Shown here: positions 1 to 10,942 of the stretch, piece by piece
How the letters are laid out: the number at the start of each line of letters is the position of its first letter
Numbering within the stretch: position 1 is the stretch's first letter
Assembly (NCBI RefSeq): GCF_021147775.1
Contig: NZ_JAGTPK010000012.1
Location: 1-64,000 of the forward strand
Reading direction: 5' to 3'
Source of the DNA: Pseudomonas californiensis
GTDB lineage: Bacteria; Pseudomonadota; Gammaproteobacteria; Pseudomonadales; Pseudomonadaceae
Length of the DNA stretch: 64,000 bases
Program-made: the position numbers and the translations under genes
Notes under the pieces: model-generated
The model's database searches: none
What the model was told of the DNA's origin: nothing
What the model saw: only the letters and a program-made list of their open reading frames with translations

Positions 1-41
1 GTTGAGCTAACCAATACTAATTGCCCGTGAGGCTTGACCAT
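1..41 (+). rRNA. rrl: 23S ribosomal RNA, 3' end (partial)
   Basis: The first ~41 bases match the conserved 3' terminus of bacterial 23S rRNA (GTTGAGCTAACC, then CCGTGAGGCTTGACC). The rest of the gene lies upstream of the window. The exact 3' end is set by comparison with the usual GAGGCTTRACC terminus and may be off by a few bases. The 147 bases to the 5S gene hold no tRNA. Confidence 0.9.
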
Positions 42-188
42 ATAACACCCAAGCAATTTGAGTCGAAAGGCCAGATTGCGGTGACTGTGAAGACGACACA
101 AACCGAAAGTTTGTCTCGCAAACAGCCTGATCTATCACATACCCATTTGCTGAAGCGTGCCGCAAGGCCACGACTCGGTACCCGAATT

Positions 189-305
189 TCTTGACGACCA
201 TAGAGCATTGGAACCACCTGATCCCATCCCGAACTCAGCAGTGAAACGATGCATCGCCGATGGTAGTGTGGGGTTTCCCCATGTGAGAGTAGGTCATCGT
301 CAAGA
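189..305 (+). rRNA. rrf: 5S ribosomal RNA
   Basis: This is a complete 5S rRNA. Its core carries the conserved stretches CCCATCCCGAACTCAG and AGTGAAACGATGCATCGCCG. The ends pair as helix I: TCTTGACGA at 189-197 with TCGTCAAGA at 297-305. It lies 147 bases behind the 23S end and just ahead of a strong terminator, so it closes the rrn operon. The ends are set by the helix and could shift by 1-3 bases. Confidence 0.95.
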
Positions 306-315
306 TTAAATTCCG

Positions 316-354
316 AAACCCCTCATCGCTTACGCGATGAGGGGTTTTGTTTTT
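316..354 (+). terminator. Rho-independent terminator of the rrn operon
   Basis: Perfect 14-bp stem (316-329 with 334-347, tetraloop TTAC) followed by a T-rich run (TTTTGTTTTTG). It sits 11 bases after the 5S gene. Confidence 0.93.
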
Positions 355-439
355 GTGGATCAGAAAAACAGCTTTTGGTTTCTATGCATCATGCGTGCGC
401 GTGGCTATCATGCGTGCCTCATTGCCAGGCGATCTATAC

Positions 440-1399
440 ATGCTGACGTTGTTAAAGCTTCTTGCTGACGGTGCCTTCCATTCCGGGCAAGTGCTCGGAG
501 AGGCTCTTGGGGTTAGCCGAAGCGCCGTCTGGAAGCAGCTTCAGCTGCTCGAAGCTGATCTGGGTATTGAGATTCACAAGGTTCGTGGGCGCGGCTATCG
601 GCTCGCCGCGCCGATCTCGCTTTTAAGTAGTGGTGCGATTACCCGCTCTGGGCTTCCTTCGGATTGGTCAGTGCATATCGTTGACTCCATCGACTCGACA
701 AACGCCGAAGCGGCTCGCCTTATTGAAAATGCCAGCGGCATGCCGATGCTTGTGCTCGCGGAGCGCCAGCTTGCCGGTCGAGGGCGGCGGGGCCGCAAGT
801 GGGTCAGTCCTTACGCCGAAAATCTCTATTACAGTCTCGTGGTGCGCATTGATGGCGGAATGCGTCAGCTCGAAGGTCTCAGTTTGCTCGTGGGGCTTGC
901 GGTCATGAGTGTTCTGCAGGAGATCGGTGTCAAAGGTGCAGGCCTTAAATGGCCGAACGATGTTCTCGTGGGTAAACAAAAGATCGCCGGCATACTGCTC
1001 GAACTGATCGGAGACCCAGCTGATGTCTGTCATGTGGTTATTGGCGTGGGTATCAATGTGAATATGCAGGTGACGACTGAGGTTGACCAGTTGTGGACGT
1101 CTGTTCGCCTGGAGACTGGTCGCATGTCGAATCGTAATGATCTTGCGGCGCTTCTCAGTCAGAAGCTCGAGTCATTTATGCATAGGCACCGTCAGGAGGG
1201 CTTTTCGGCATTCCAGGAAGAATGGGAGCGTAATCATCTGTGGCAAGGTGCCCCGGTGACGTTGCTTTCTGGGATGGATGCTGTGAAGGGGATCGTGATG
1301 GGAATCGATGCGCTTGGTGCTTTGCGCCTCGACGTTGGTGGTGTAGAAAAAAGCTTTAGCGGTGGCGAGCTGAGTCTGAGGTTGCGCGATGATTCTTGA
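440..1399 (+). CDS. birA: Bifunctional biotin-[acetyl-CoA-carboxylase] ligase / biotin operon repressor BirA
   Basis: BirA activates biotin to biotinyl-5'-AMP and transfers it to the biotin carboxyl carrier protein; the holo form can repress biotin synthesis genes. The 319-residue product has an N-terminal winged helix (residues ~1-60, [16 protein letters not shown]) for DNA binding. The central ligase domain carries the biotinyl-AMP loop GRGRRGRKW and the KWPNDVLV motif, and a small C-terminal domain follows. The frame is open back to 347, but homology begins at [11 protein letters not shown] and an AGGCG lies about 10 bases upstream, so the ATG at 440 was chosen. The stop overlaps coaX by 11 bases, so the two are probably cotranscribed. 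The winged helix suggests that regulator function is kept. Confidence 0.95.
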   Translation: MLTLLKLLADGAFHSGQVLGEALGVSRSAVWKQLQLLEADLGIEIHKVRGRGYRLAAPISLLSSGAITRSGLPSDWSVHIVDSIDSTNAEAARLIENASGMPMLVLAERQLAGRGRRGRKWVSPYAENLYYSLVVRIDGGMRQLEGLSLLVGLAVMSVLQEIGVKGAGLKWPNDVLVGKQKIAGILLELIGDPADVCHVVIGVGINVNMQVTTEVDQLWTSVRLETGRMSNRNDLAALLSQKLESFMHRHRQEGFSAFQEEWERNHLWQGAPVTLLSGMDAVKGIVMGIDALGALRLDVGGVEKSFSGGELSLRLRDDS

Positions 1400-2138
1400 A
1401 CTCGATTGCGGCAACAGCTTCATCAAATGGCGGGTTACCGGTAGAGGCACCGCTACCGTAATAGCCGGAGGGGTCGTGGACTCCGATGAAGCGTTGCTTC
1501 GATGTCTTCGCGAGTACCTTGGCCTGATGTTGAGTCATTGTCGTCTGGTGAGCGTGCGCAGCACTGAGGAGACAGACAGGCTTATGGCGGCCCTGTCGGA
1601 TGCGTTCTCTATAGTACCTGTCTGTGCAGCGTCGGCTTCAAGCCTCGCAGGCGTGAAAAACGGTTACGAAGAATTCGAACGTTTGGGTTTGGATCGTTGG
1701 CTTGCACTTGTTGGCGCCTATCACGGGGCAGGGCAGGCGTGCCTGGTGATTGATCTTGGTACGGCTGTTACATCAGACTTCGTAAGCGGTGACGGAGAGC
1801 ACCTCGGGGGGTTCATATGTCCTGGCATGCCTTTGATGAGGAGTCAGTTGCGTACGCACACGCGTCGAATCCGCTATGACGATGCCACCGGTCAAAGGGC
1901 CTTGGTGAGCTTCATTCCTGGCCGTTCAACCGCGGAGGCTGTAGAGCGAGGGTGTTCCTTGATGTTGCGTGGGTTTGTTTTGACTCAGGTCGAAATTGCG
2001 CGCGGATATTGGGGGGAAGATTTCACTGTTTTCGTTACTGGTGGGGATGCTGGTCTGGTCGTGGATGTACTTCCTGACGTCCGCATCGTTCCGGATCTGG
2101 TGTTCGTCGGCCTGGCATTGGCTTGTCCGTTAACCTGA
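1389..2138 (+). CDS. coaX: Type III pantothenate kinase CoaX
   Basis: CoaX phosphorylates pantothenate, the first committed step of coenzyme A synthesis, and is not feedback-inhibited by CoA in characterised type III enzymes. The 249-residue protein has the N-terminal phosphate-binding motif of the ASKHA fold ([13 protein letters not shown]6), the GLDRW motif with the probable catalytic Asp102, and the second nucleotide motif [12 protein letters not shown]. Length is normal for the family. It starts inside the 3' end of birA (11-base overlap), and the birA-coaX order is common in Pseudomonas. The next start codon follows within eight bases, so all three genes are probably one transcript. Confidence 0.95.
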   Translation: MILELDCGNSFIKWRVTGRGTATVIAGGVVDSDEALLRCLREYLGLMLSHCRLVSVRSTEETDRLMAALSDAFSIVPVCAASASSLAGVKNGYEEFERLGLDRWLALVGAYHGAGQACLVIDLGTAVTSDFVSGDGEHLGGFICPGMPLMRSQLRTHTRRIRYDDATGQRALVSFIPGRSTAEAVERGCSLMLRGFVLTQVEIARGYWGEDFTVFVTGGDAGLVVDVLPDVRIVPDLVFVGLALACPLT

Positions 2139-2145
2139 GGTGTCT

Positions 2146-2574
2146 ATGCGCTGGTTATTTCTCCTTCTGCTGATGCTGAACGGTTTGTACTACGTCTGGC
2201 ATCAGCAGGAAGCTCCATTAAGGGCAAAAGAGGTTATGCCCTTGTCGTTGCATCGCGCTGCTCAGCAGGACATCCGCCTTATAAGTGAGTCCGATCCGTC
2301 TCGTCTATCCAGGGATGTCGACTCAAGCTGTCTCTATCTCGGCGGCCTGCCCCGGCAAGAGGATGCGCGCGCAGTTGAACAGCGTCTGACAAGTCTTGAT
2401 ATCCAGTCTCGGCTTGAGAGCTCGCAGTCAGCCTCTGCTGCGGGTTACTGGCTAAAAATTGCCCCGGAAAGCCGGCGGCTTGTTGAGGCTGGAGTCATAA
2501 GCCAGCTGACGCAGGATTTCCCGCAATTAAAAAACAAAATAATGTCATGCGAGGGCGTTGCAACTGCCGATTAG
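2146..2574 (+). CDS. Small membrane-anchored SPOR-like protein
   Basis: A protein of 142 residues with an N-terminal hydrophobic anchor (residues ~3-18, LFLLLLMLNGLYYVW). The C-terminal half (~60-120, with CLYLGGLPRQEDA and GYWLKIAP) has the pattern of a SPOR domain, which binds denuded septal peptidoglycan. That assignment is a fold-level guess from hydrophobic spacing. The ATG at 2146 is preferred over a GTG at 2140 because GAGG at 2137-2140 is correctly spaced for it. It follows coaX directly, and this position is commonly filled by a SPOR protein in pseudomonads. The tail overlaps a predicted promoter for the downstream tRNAs. Confidence 0.75.
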   Translation: MRWLFLLLLMLNGLYYVWHQQEAPLRAKEVMPLSLHRAAQQDIRLISESDPSRLSRDVDSSCLYLGGLPRQEDARAVEQRLTSLDIQSRLESSQSASAAGYWLKIAPESRRLVEAGVISQLTQDFPQLKNKIMSCEGVATAD

Positions 2575-2586
2575 TTTGCATAGAAT
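2558..2586 (+). promoter_or_regulatory. Predicted sigma70 promoter P1 upstream of the tRNA cluster
   Basis: TTGCAA at 2558-2563, a 17-base spacer, then TAGAAT at 2581-2586 followed by a GC-rich discriminator (GGCGCCCGC). It starts within the last codons of the SPOR-like gene. The TAGAAT plus GC-rich discriminator layout recurs at the ribosomal promoters in this window. Confidence 0.65.
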
Positions 2587-2674
2587 GGCGCCCGCTTCGC
2601 AGTGAGCTGTAAATCTCGCGAACGAAGTGAGTATCGTCAACGCTTGTAAGCTCAGGTTTTTAATGAGAAAAAGG

Positions 2675-2703
2675 TTGACAGAAGGGTAGCATGAGTTGAG
2701 AAT
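2675..2703 (+). promoter_or_regulatory. Predicted sigma70 promoter P2 for tRNA-Tyr/Gly/Thr
   Basis: A perfect TTGACA -35 (2675-2680) is spaced 17 bases from GAGAAT (2698-2703), just ahead of the tRNA-Tyr gene at 2717. The predicted start would be around 2710, leaving a leader of only a few bases. Confidence 0.6.
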
Positions 2704-2716
2704 GCTGCCTCGCTTA

Positions 2717-2801
<85 letters not shown>

Positions 2802-2825
2802 TATTTAGCGCGAGCTGCAAATTGC

Positions 2826-2899
<74 letters not shown>

Positions 2900-2925
2900 C
2901 GTTTGCGGTTCAAGCAAGTTGTTTT

Positions 2926-3001
2926 GCTCTTGTAGCTCAGTTGGTAGAGCACACCCTTGGTAAGGGTGAGGTCAGCGGTTCGAATCCGCTCAAGAGCTCC
3001 A
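2926..3001 (+). tRNA. tRNA-Thr (anticodon GGT)
   Basis: Acceptor GCTCTTG (2926-2932) pairs with CAAGAGC (2991-2997); CCA at 2999-3001. Anticodon GGT at 2959-2961 in loop TTGGTAA closed by CACCC/GGGTG. In many gamma-proteobacteria a tuf copy follows this tRNA; here a terminator follows. Confidence 0.97.
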
Positions 3002-3006
3002 TTGCT

Positions 3007-3039
3007 AAAGGCAGATATGAGAATATCTGCCTTTGTTTT
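3007..3039 (+). terminator. Rho-independent terminator after tRNA-Thr
   Basis: A 12-bp stem (AAAGGCAGATAT with ATATCTGCCTTT, 3007-3018/3023-3034), loop GAGA, then a T-rich tail (GTTTT). It ends the Tyr-Gly-Thr tRNA transcript before a new promoter. Confidence 0.85.
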
Positions 3040-3116
3040 AAGTGGTCCGGTTGTGCTTGGTCCGCTTAAGCTTTGTTCGGTTTGCTGCTCAGTGATGGGT
3101 AGATATGAATGAAGTG

Positions 3117-3145
3117 TTGAAAAACTCTCGTCAGGTCCGCATAAT
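3117..3145 (+). promoter_or_regulatory. Predicted sigma70 promoter for tRNA-Trp-secE-nusG
   Basis: TTGAAA (3117-3122), a 17-base spacer and CATAAT (3140-3145). The predicted start is near 3152, 15 bases before tRNA-Trp. It lies just past the tRNA-Thr terminator, so tRNA-Trp and secE-nusG form their own unit. Confidence 0.65.
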
Positions 3146-3166
3146 GTTCGGCCTGATTTTGCTTTT

Positions 3167-3242
3167 AGGTCAGTAGCTCAATTGGCAGAGCGACGGTCTC
3201 CAAAACCGTAGGTTGGGGGTTCGATTCCCTCCTGACCTGCCA
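3167..3242 (+). tRNA. tRNA-Trp (anticodon CCA)
   Basis: Acceptor AGGTCAG (3167-3173) pairs with CTGACCT (3232-3238); CCA at 3240-3242. Anticodon CCA at 3200-3202 in loop CTCCAAA with stem ACGGT/ACCGT. It is 46 bases ahead of secE and probably processed from the same transcript. Confidence 0.97.
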
Positions 3243-3288
3243 GATTCTCTAGATGTAATCTGGCTTTCTTTTCACAGGATCTCCGTAG

Positions 3289-3657
3289 ATGAATCCCAAG
3301 GCTGAAGCATCAGACTCTCGCTTTGATTTGCTGAAATGGCTCTTGGTAGTCGTTTTGGTTGTCGTGGGCGTTGTCGGCAATCAGTACTATTCTGCTGAGC
3401 CGATCCTGTATCGTGTTCTCGCTCTGCTTGTTATTGCTGCTGCTGCTGCGTTTGCAGCGCTGCAGACCGGCAAGGGCAAGGCTTTTTTCGTTTTGGCGAA
3501 GGAAGCTCGCGCAGAGATTCGTAAAGTCGTTTGGCCTACTCGCCAAGAAACCACGCAGACCACGCTGATTGTTGTCGCGGTTGTGTTGGTTATGGCGTTG
3601 CTGTTGTGGGGGCTTGATTCCCTGCTCGGCTGGCTTGTTTCCTTGATAGTTGGCTAA
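3289..3657 (+). CDS. secE: Preprotein translocase subunit SecE
   Basis: SecE clamps and stabilises SecY in the inner-membrane protein-conducting channel. The 122-residue protein has three predicted membrane helices (~14-34, ~42-60, ~93-118), like the three-helix SecE of E. coli. The conserved amphipathic stretch before the last helix is present (EIRKVVWPTRQETTQTT, ~77-93). It starts with ATG and is followed nine bases later by nusG, the classic secE-nusG operon. The partner secY lies in this window at 29038. Confidence 0.97.
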   Translation: MNPKAEASDSRFDLLKWLLVVVLVVVGVVGNQYYSAEPILYRVLALLVIAAAAAFAALQTGKGKAFFVLAKEARAEIRKVVWPTRQETTQTTLIVVAVVLVMALLLWGLDSLLGWLVSLIVG

Positions 3658-3666
3658 GGGTGTCCC

Positions 3667-4200
3667 GTGGCTAAGCGTTGGTACGTAGTGCATGCTTACT
3701 CGGGTTACGAGAAGCATGTCATGCGCTCGTTGGTCGAGCGTGTGAAGCTGGCAGGCATGGAAGATGGCTTCGGCGAAATTCTGGTTCCCACTGAAGAAGT
3801 GGTTGAAATGCGTAATGGCCAGAAACGCAAGAGCGAACGCAAGTTCTTCCCAGGTTATGTGCTTGTTCAGATGGACATGAACGAGGGTACTTGGCACTTG
3901 GTCAAGGATACCCCGCGTGTCATGGGCTTTATCGGCGGAACTGCTGATAAGCCTGCGCCTATTACCGACAAAGAGGCGGAAGCAATTCTGCGTCGTGTTG
4001 CTGATGGTAGCGATAAGCCAAAGCCGAAGACGTTGTTCGAGCCGGGCGAGGTCGTCAGAGTTACGGACGGTCCGTTCGCCGATTTCAATGGCACGGTCGA
4101 AGAAGTAAATTACGAAAAGAGCCGTATTCAAGTGGCGGTGCTCATTTTCGGACGCTCTACTCCGGTAGAGCTTGAGTTCAGTCAGGTCGAAAAGGCATAG
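3667..4200 (+). CDS. nusG: Transcription termination/antitermination factor NusG
   Basis: NusG binds RNA polymerase, suppresses pausing, links it to Rho or to the S10 protein of the leading ribosome. The 177-residue product has an NGN domain ([16 protein letters not shown] at the start; [12 protein letters not shown] in the middle). A C-terminal KOW domain follows (~125-177, [14 protein letters not shown]). Start is GTG at 3667, nine bases after secE. A strong terminator follows, separating it from the L11 operon. Confidence 0.97.
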   Translation: MAKRWYVVHAYSGYEKHVMRSLVERVKLAGMEDGFGEILVPTEEVVEMRNGQKRKSERKFFPGYVLVQMDMNEGTWHLVKDTPRVMGFIGGTADKPAPITDKEAEAILRRVADGSDKPKPKTLFEPGEVVRVTDGPFADFNGTVEEVNYEKSRIQVAVLIFGRSTPVELEFSQVEKA

Positions 4201-4217
4201 CTGAGCTGGAATCCCAC

Positions 4218-4247
4218 ACCCCGCAGCCCTAGGCTGTGGGGTTTTTT
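4218..4247 (+). terminator. Rho-independent terminator after nusG
   Basis: Ten-bp GC-rich stem (4219-4228 with 4232-4241, one G-T pair, loop CTA) followed by six Ts. It lies 72 bases ahead of rplK, so it either ends the secE-nusG transcript or attenuates entry into the rplKA unit. Confidence 0.88.
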
Positions 4248-4318
4248 CGTCACTGGGAAATACGCGTAAGTAACCGGGGAGCCTTTGTTGGCGTTCGAAC
4301 CCGTAATTGGAGTGCCTC

Positions 4319-4750
4319 ATGGCCAAGAAGATAACCGCATACATCAAGTTGCAAGTGAAAGCCGCTCAGGCTAACCCAAGCCCGCCAGTTGGCCCGGCCC
4401 TGGGTCAGCACGGCGTGAACATCATGGAATTCTGCAAAGCCTTCAACGCCCGTACTCAGGGCATTGAGCCAGGTCTGCCGACTCCAGTGATCATCACTGT
4501 CTACAGCGACCGTAGCTTCACTTTCGAAACAAAAAGCACCCCTGCTTCGGTTCTGCTGAAGAAGGCTGCAGGCTTGACCAGCGGCTCGGCTCGCCCGAAC
4601 ACCGTTAAAGTTGGCACCGTGACTCGTGCTCAGCTGGAAGATATCGCTAAAGCAAAAAATGCGGATCTGACTGCTGCAGACATGGATGCGGCCGTGCGTA
4701 CTATCGCCGGCTCCGCTCGTAGCATGGGCCTTAACGTGGAGGGTGTGTAA
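4319..4750 (+). CDS. rplK: 50S ribosomal protein L11
   Basis: L11 forms the stalk base with 23S rRNA at the GTPase-associated centre and is needed for RelA activation. The product is 143 residues, normal for the family. It opens [20 protein letters not shown] and has the flexible proline-rich [20 protein letters not shown] segment and the C-terminal rRNA-binding domain. The frame is open to 4307, but the ATG at 4319 matches the universal L11 start. Its stop TAA shares a base with the rplA ATG, indicating translational coupling. Confidence 0.97.
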   Translation: MAKKITAYIKLQVKAAQANPSPPVGPALGQHGVNIMEFCKAFNARTQGIEPGLPTPVIITVYSDRSFTFETKSTPASVLLKKAAGLTSGSARPNTVKVGTVTRAQLEDIAKAKNADLTAADMDAAVRTIAGSARSMGLNVEGV

Positions 4751-5445
4751 TGGCTAAGCTGACCAAGCGTCAAAAGGCTATCGCTGGCAAAATTGAAGCT
4801 GGCAAGTCGTACAATTTCGTAGACGCAGCTGCTCTGCTGGCTGAGCTGTCGACTGTCAAGTTCAGCGAGTCTGTAGACGTTGCTGTCAACCTGGGCGTTG
4901 ACCCTCGCAAGTCTGACCAGGTTGTTCGTAGCGCAACAGTTCTGCCGCACGGCACTGGTAAAACTGTACGCGTTGCAGTGTTCACCCAGGGTCCTGCTGC
5001 TGAAGCTGCTTTGGCTGCTGGTGCTGACCGCGTAGGTATGGATGATCTGGCTGCTGAAATGAAAGCTGGCGATCTGAACTACGACGTCGTAATTGCTTCT
5101 CCGGACGCAATGCGTGTTGTGGGTCAGTTGGGTCAGGTTCTCGGTCCTCGTGGCCTGATGCCTAACCCTAAAGTCGGTACCGTTACTCCTGACGTTGCTA
5201 ACGCCGTCAAGAACGCCAAGGCTGGTCAGGTTCGTTATCGCACCGACAAAAACGGCATCATCCACACTTCCGTTGGCAAGGTCGGTTTCGACGCTGTCAA
5301 GCTGAAGGAAAACGTTGAAGCACTGATCGCTGACCTCAAGCGTATCAAGCCAGCTTCTTCAAAAGGTATTTACGTCAAGCGCGTTACCCTGAGCACCACT
5401 ATGGGCCCGGGCCTGGTCATCGACCAAGGTTCGTTGGACGCGTAA
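4750..5445 (+). CDS. rplA: 50S ribosomal protein L1
   Basis: L1 builds the mobile L1 stalk that guides deacylated tRNA out of the E site; in characterised enterobacteria it also represses its own L11-L1 mRNA. The 231-residue sequence carries the family signatures, including GRKSDQ-like [11 protein letters not shown] and [16 protein letters not shown] (residues ~135-150). It starts one base into the rplK stop codon. A 195-base leader for rplJ follows. Confidence 0.97.
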   Translation: MAKLTKRQKAIAGKIEAGKSYNFVDAAALLAELSTVKFSESVDVAVNLGVDPRKSDQVVRSATVLPHGTGKTVRVAVFTQGPAAEAALAAGADRVGMDDLAAEMKAGDLNYDVVIASPDAMRVVGQLGQVLGPRGLMPNPKVGTVTPDVANAVKNAKAGQVRYRTDKNGIIHTSVGKVGFDAVKLKENVEALIADLKRIKPASSKGIYVKRVTLSTTMGPGLVIDQGSLDA

Positions 5446-5494
5446 GACGCAGGCGACACGCTGATGTGTCGTTGAAAAAATTGGGGTCCCTGCC

Positions 5495-5640
5495 TGGCGG
5501 GGGCTATCCAAGACCGTAGGCGACTCAGGTCTTAAAAGAACAGCCTACGCAGATGGTGCTCCCGGTTCCTTACCGAATCAGACACCAAAACGACATCTGG
5601 CCTTGGTCAGATGAAACGGTAACAAGCAGGAGTTAAACCC
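5495..5640 (+). promoter_or_regulatory. Ribosomal protein L10 leader (autoregulatory mRNA element of rplJL)
   Basis: The 195-base gap before rplJ is rich in complementary segments. CGTAGGC (5515-5521) pairs with GCCTACG (5543-5549). AAGACC (5510-5515) can instead pair with GGTCTT (5528-5533), and the two pairings exclude each other. The motif AGATGGTGCTCCCGGTTCC at 5551-5569 resembles the conserved kink-turn region of known L10 leaders, where the L10-(L12)4 complex binds to repress translation. The family call rests on position and these helices; no covariance search was run. Confidence 0.75.
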
Positions 5641-6141
5641 GTGGCAATTAAACTCGAAGACAAGAAGGCCATCGTCGCTGAAGTCAACGAGGCTGCCAAA
5701 GTCGCTCTGTCCGCTGTTGTGGCTGATGCCCGTGGCGTGACAGTAGGTGCAATGACCGGACTCCGTAAAGAGGCTCGTGAAGCTGGCGTTTACGTACGTG
5801 TTGTACGTAATACCCTGCTCAAGCGCGCAGTTGAAGGTACTGATTACAGTGTCCTCAACGACGTGTTCACAGGCCCGACCTTGATCGCTTTCTCCAACGA
5901 ACATCCAGGCGCTGCTGCCCGCTTGTTCAAAGAGTTCGCGAAAGGTCAGGACAAGTTCGAGATCAAGGCAGCTGCGTTCGAGGGCAAGTTCCTCGCAGCT
6001 AATCAGATCGACGTGCTGGCAACCTTGCCGACCCGTGACGAAGCAATCTCCCAGCTGATGAGCGTGATTCAAGGCGCTACCAGCAAGTTGGCTCGTACTC
6101 TGGCGGCTATTCGCGACCAAAAAGAAGCTGCTGCAGCCTAA
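5641..6141 (+). CDS. rplJ: 50S ribosomal protein L10
   Basis: L10 anchors L7/L12 dimers to the ribosome and forms the stalk base with L11. The 166-residue protein starts at GTG (5641) after AGGAG at 5629-5633. The N-terminal rRNA-binding domain ([19 protein letters not shown]) precedes the C-terminal helix that binds L7/L12 dimers ([21 protein letters not shown]). It lies behind the predicted L10 leader and 78 bases before rplL. Confidence 0.97.
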   Translation: MAIKLEDKKAIVAEVNEAAKVALSAVVADARGVTVGAMTGLRKEAREAGVYVRVVRNTLLKRAVEGTDYSVLNDVFTGPTLIAFSNEHPGAAARLFKEFAKGQDKFEIKAAAFEGKFLAANQIDVLATLPTRDEAISQLMSVIQGATSKLARTLAAIRDQKEAAAA

Positions 6142-6219
6142 GGCTCCGCACCTTCTCTCGCGTATTTTTGTTTATTTCGATGGTCGCGTAGGCCGTCCCC
6201 CAATTCAGGAATTAGATTC

Positions 6220-6585
6220 ATGTCTATCTCTCAAGACGATATCCTCAACGCAGTTGGCGAAATGTCCGTTCTGCAGGTTGTTGAGCTGATCAAAGCCTTC
6301 GAAGAAAAGTTCGGTGTTACTGCCGCTGCTGCTTCGGCTGGCCCAGCTGCTGCTGCCGCTGTTGTTGAAGAGCAAACTGAATTCAACGTCATGCTGCTGG
6401 AAGCTGGCGAGAAGAAAGTTAACGTGATCAAGGCTGTTCGTGAGCTGACCGGTCTGGGCTTGAAAGAAGCCAAGGCAGTAGTTGACGGCGCTCCAGCAAT
6501 GGTTCTGGAAGCAGTTGCGAAAGACGCTGCTGACAAAGCCAAAGCTACTCTGGAAGAAGCAGGCGCTAAAGTCGAGCTGAAATAA
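6220..6585 (+). CDS. rplL: 50S ribosomal protein L7/L12
   Basis: L7/L12 is the multicopy stalk protein that recruits and activates translational GTPases such as the EF-G and EF-Tu encoded downstream. The 121 residues comprise an N-terminal dimerisation helix region (~1-32), an Ala-rich flexible hinge (~36-50) and the globular C-terminal factor-binding domain ([21 protein letters not shown]). It is cotranscribed with rplJ; an attenuator-type hairpin follows before rpoB. Confidence 0.97.
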   Translation: MSISQDDILNAVGEMSVLQVVELIKAFEEKFGVTAAAASAGPAAAAAVVEEQTEFNVMLLEAGEKKVNVIKAVRELTGLGLKEAKAVVDGAPAMVLEAVAKDAADKAKATLEEAGAKVELK

Positions 6586-6630
6586 GCATCGATTTGAGTG
6601 TCCAGCCAACGCGTTAAGCGAAGGGCTGAT

Positions 6631-6659
6631 GGCTGGTGGCTTTTGCCACCGGCCTTTTT
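6631..6659 (+). terminator. Attenuator-type terminator between rplL and rpoB
   Basis: Ten-bp stem GGCTGGTGGC/GCCACCGGCC (6631-6640/6645-6654), loop TTTT, then five Ts. In E. coli a partial terminator at this place lowers rpoBC transcription relative to rplJL; the same role is inferred here. No obvious promoter follows in the 145 bases to rpoB, so rpoBC should depend on read-through. Confidence 0.85.
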
Positions 6660-6804
6660 CCGTTACGGATGATTGGCAATGCCAGCGTCCTGACGTGCAA
6701 GAGCCACCGATGACGGTGGCGCAAACCAAGGGGTTTGCACGATTTTCTGGCTGCTTCCGTCGGGAGGGAGCCAAACAAGCAGGTGACCAAGCTGGGGAAC
6801 GCTG

Positions 6805-10878
<4,074 letters not shown>

Positions 10879-10942
10879 CACGTGACGCGAATCGGGGGCA
10901 GGGCGGTATTGCCTGCTCCCTGCTCCGCCAGGAGGAAAAGCC

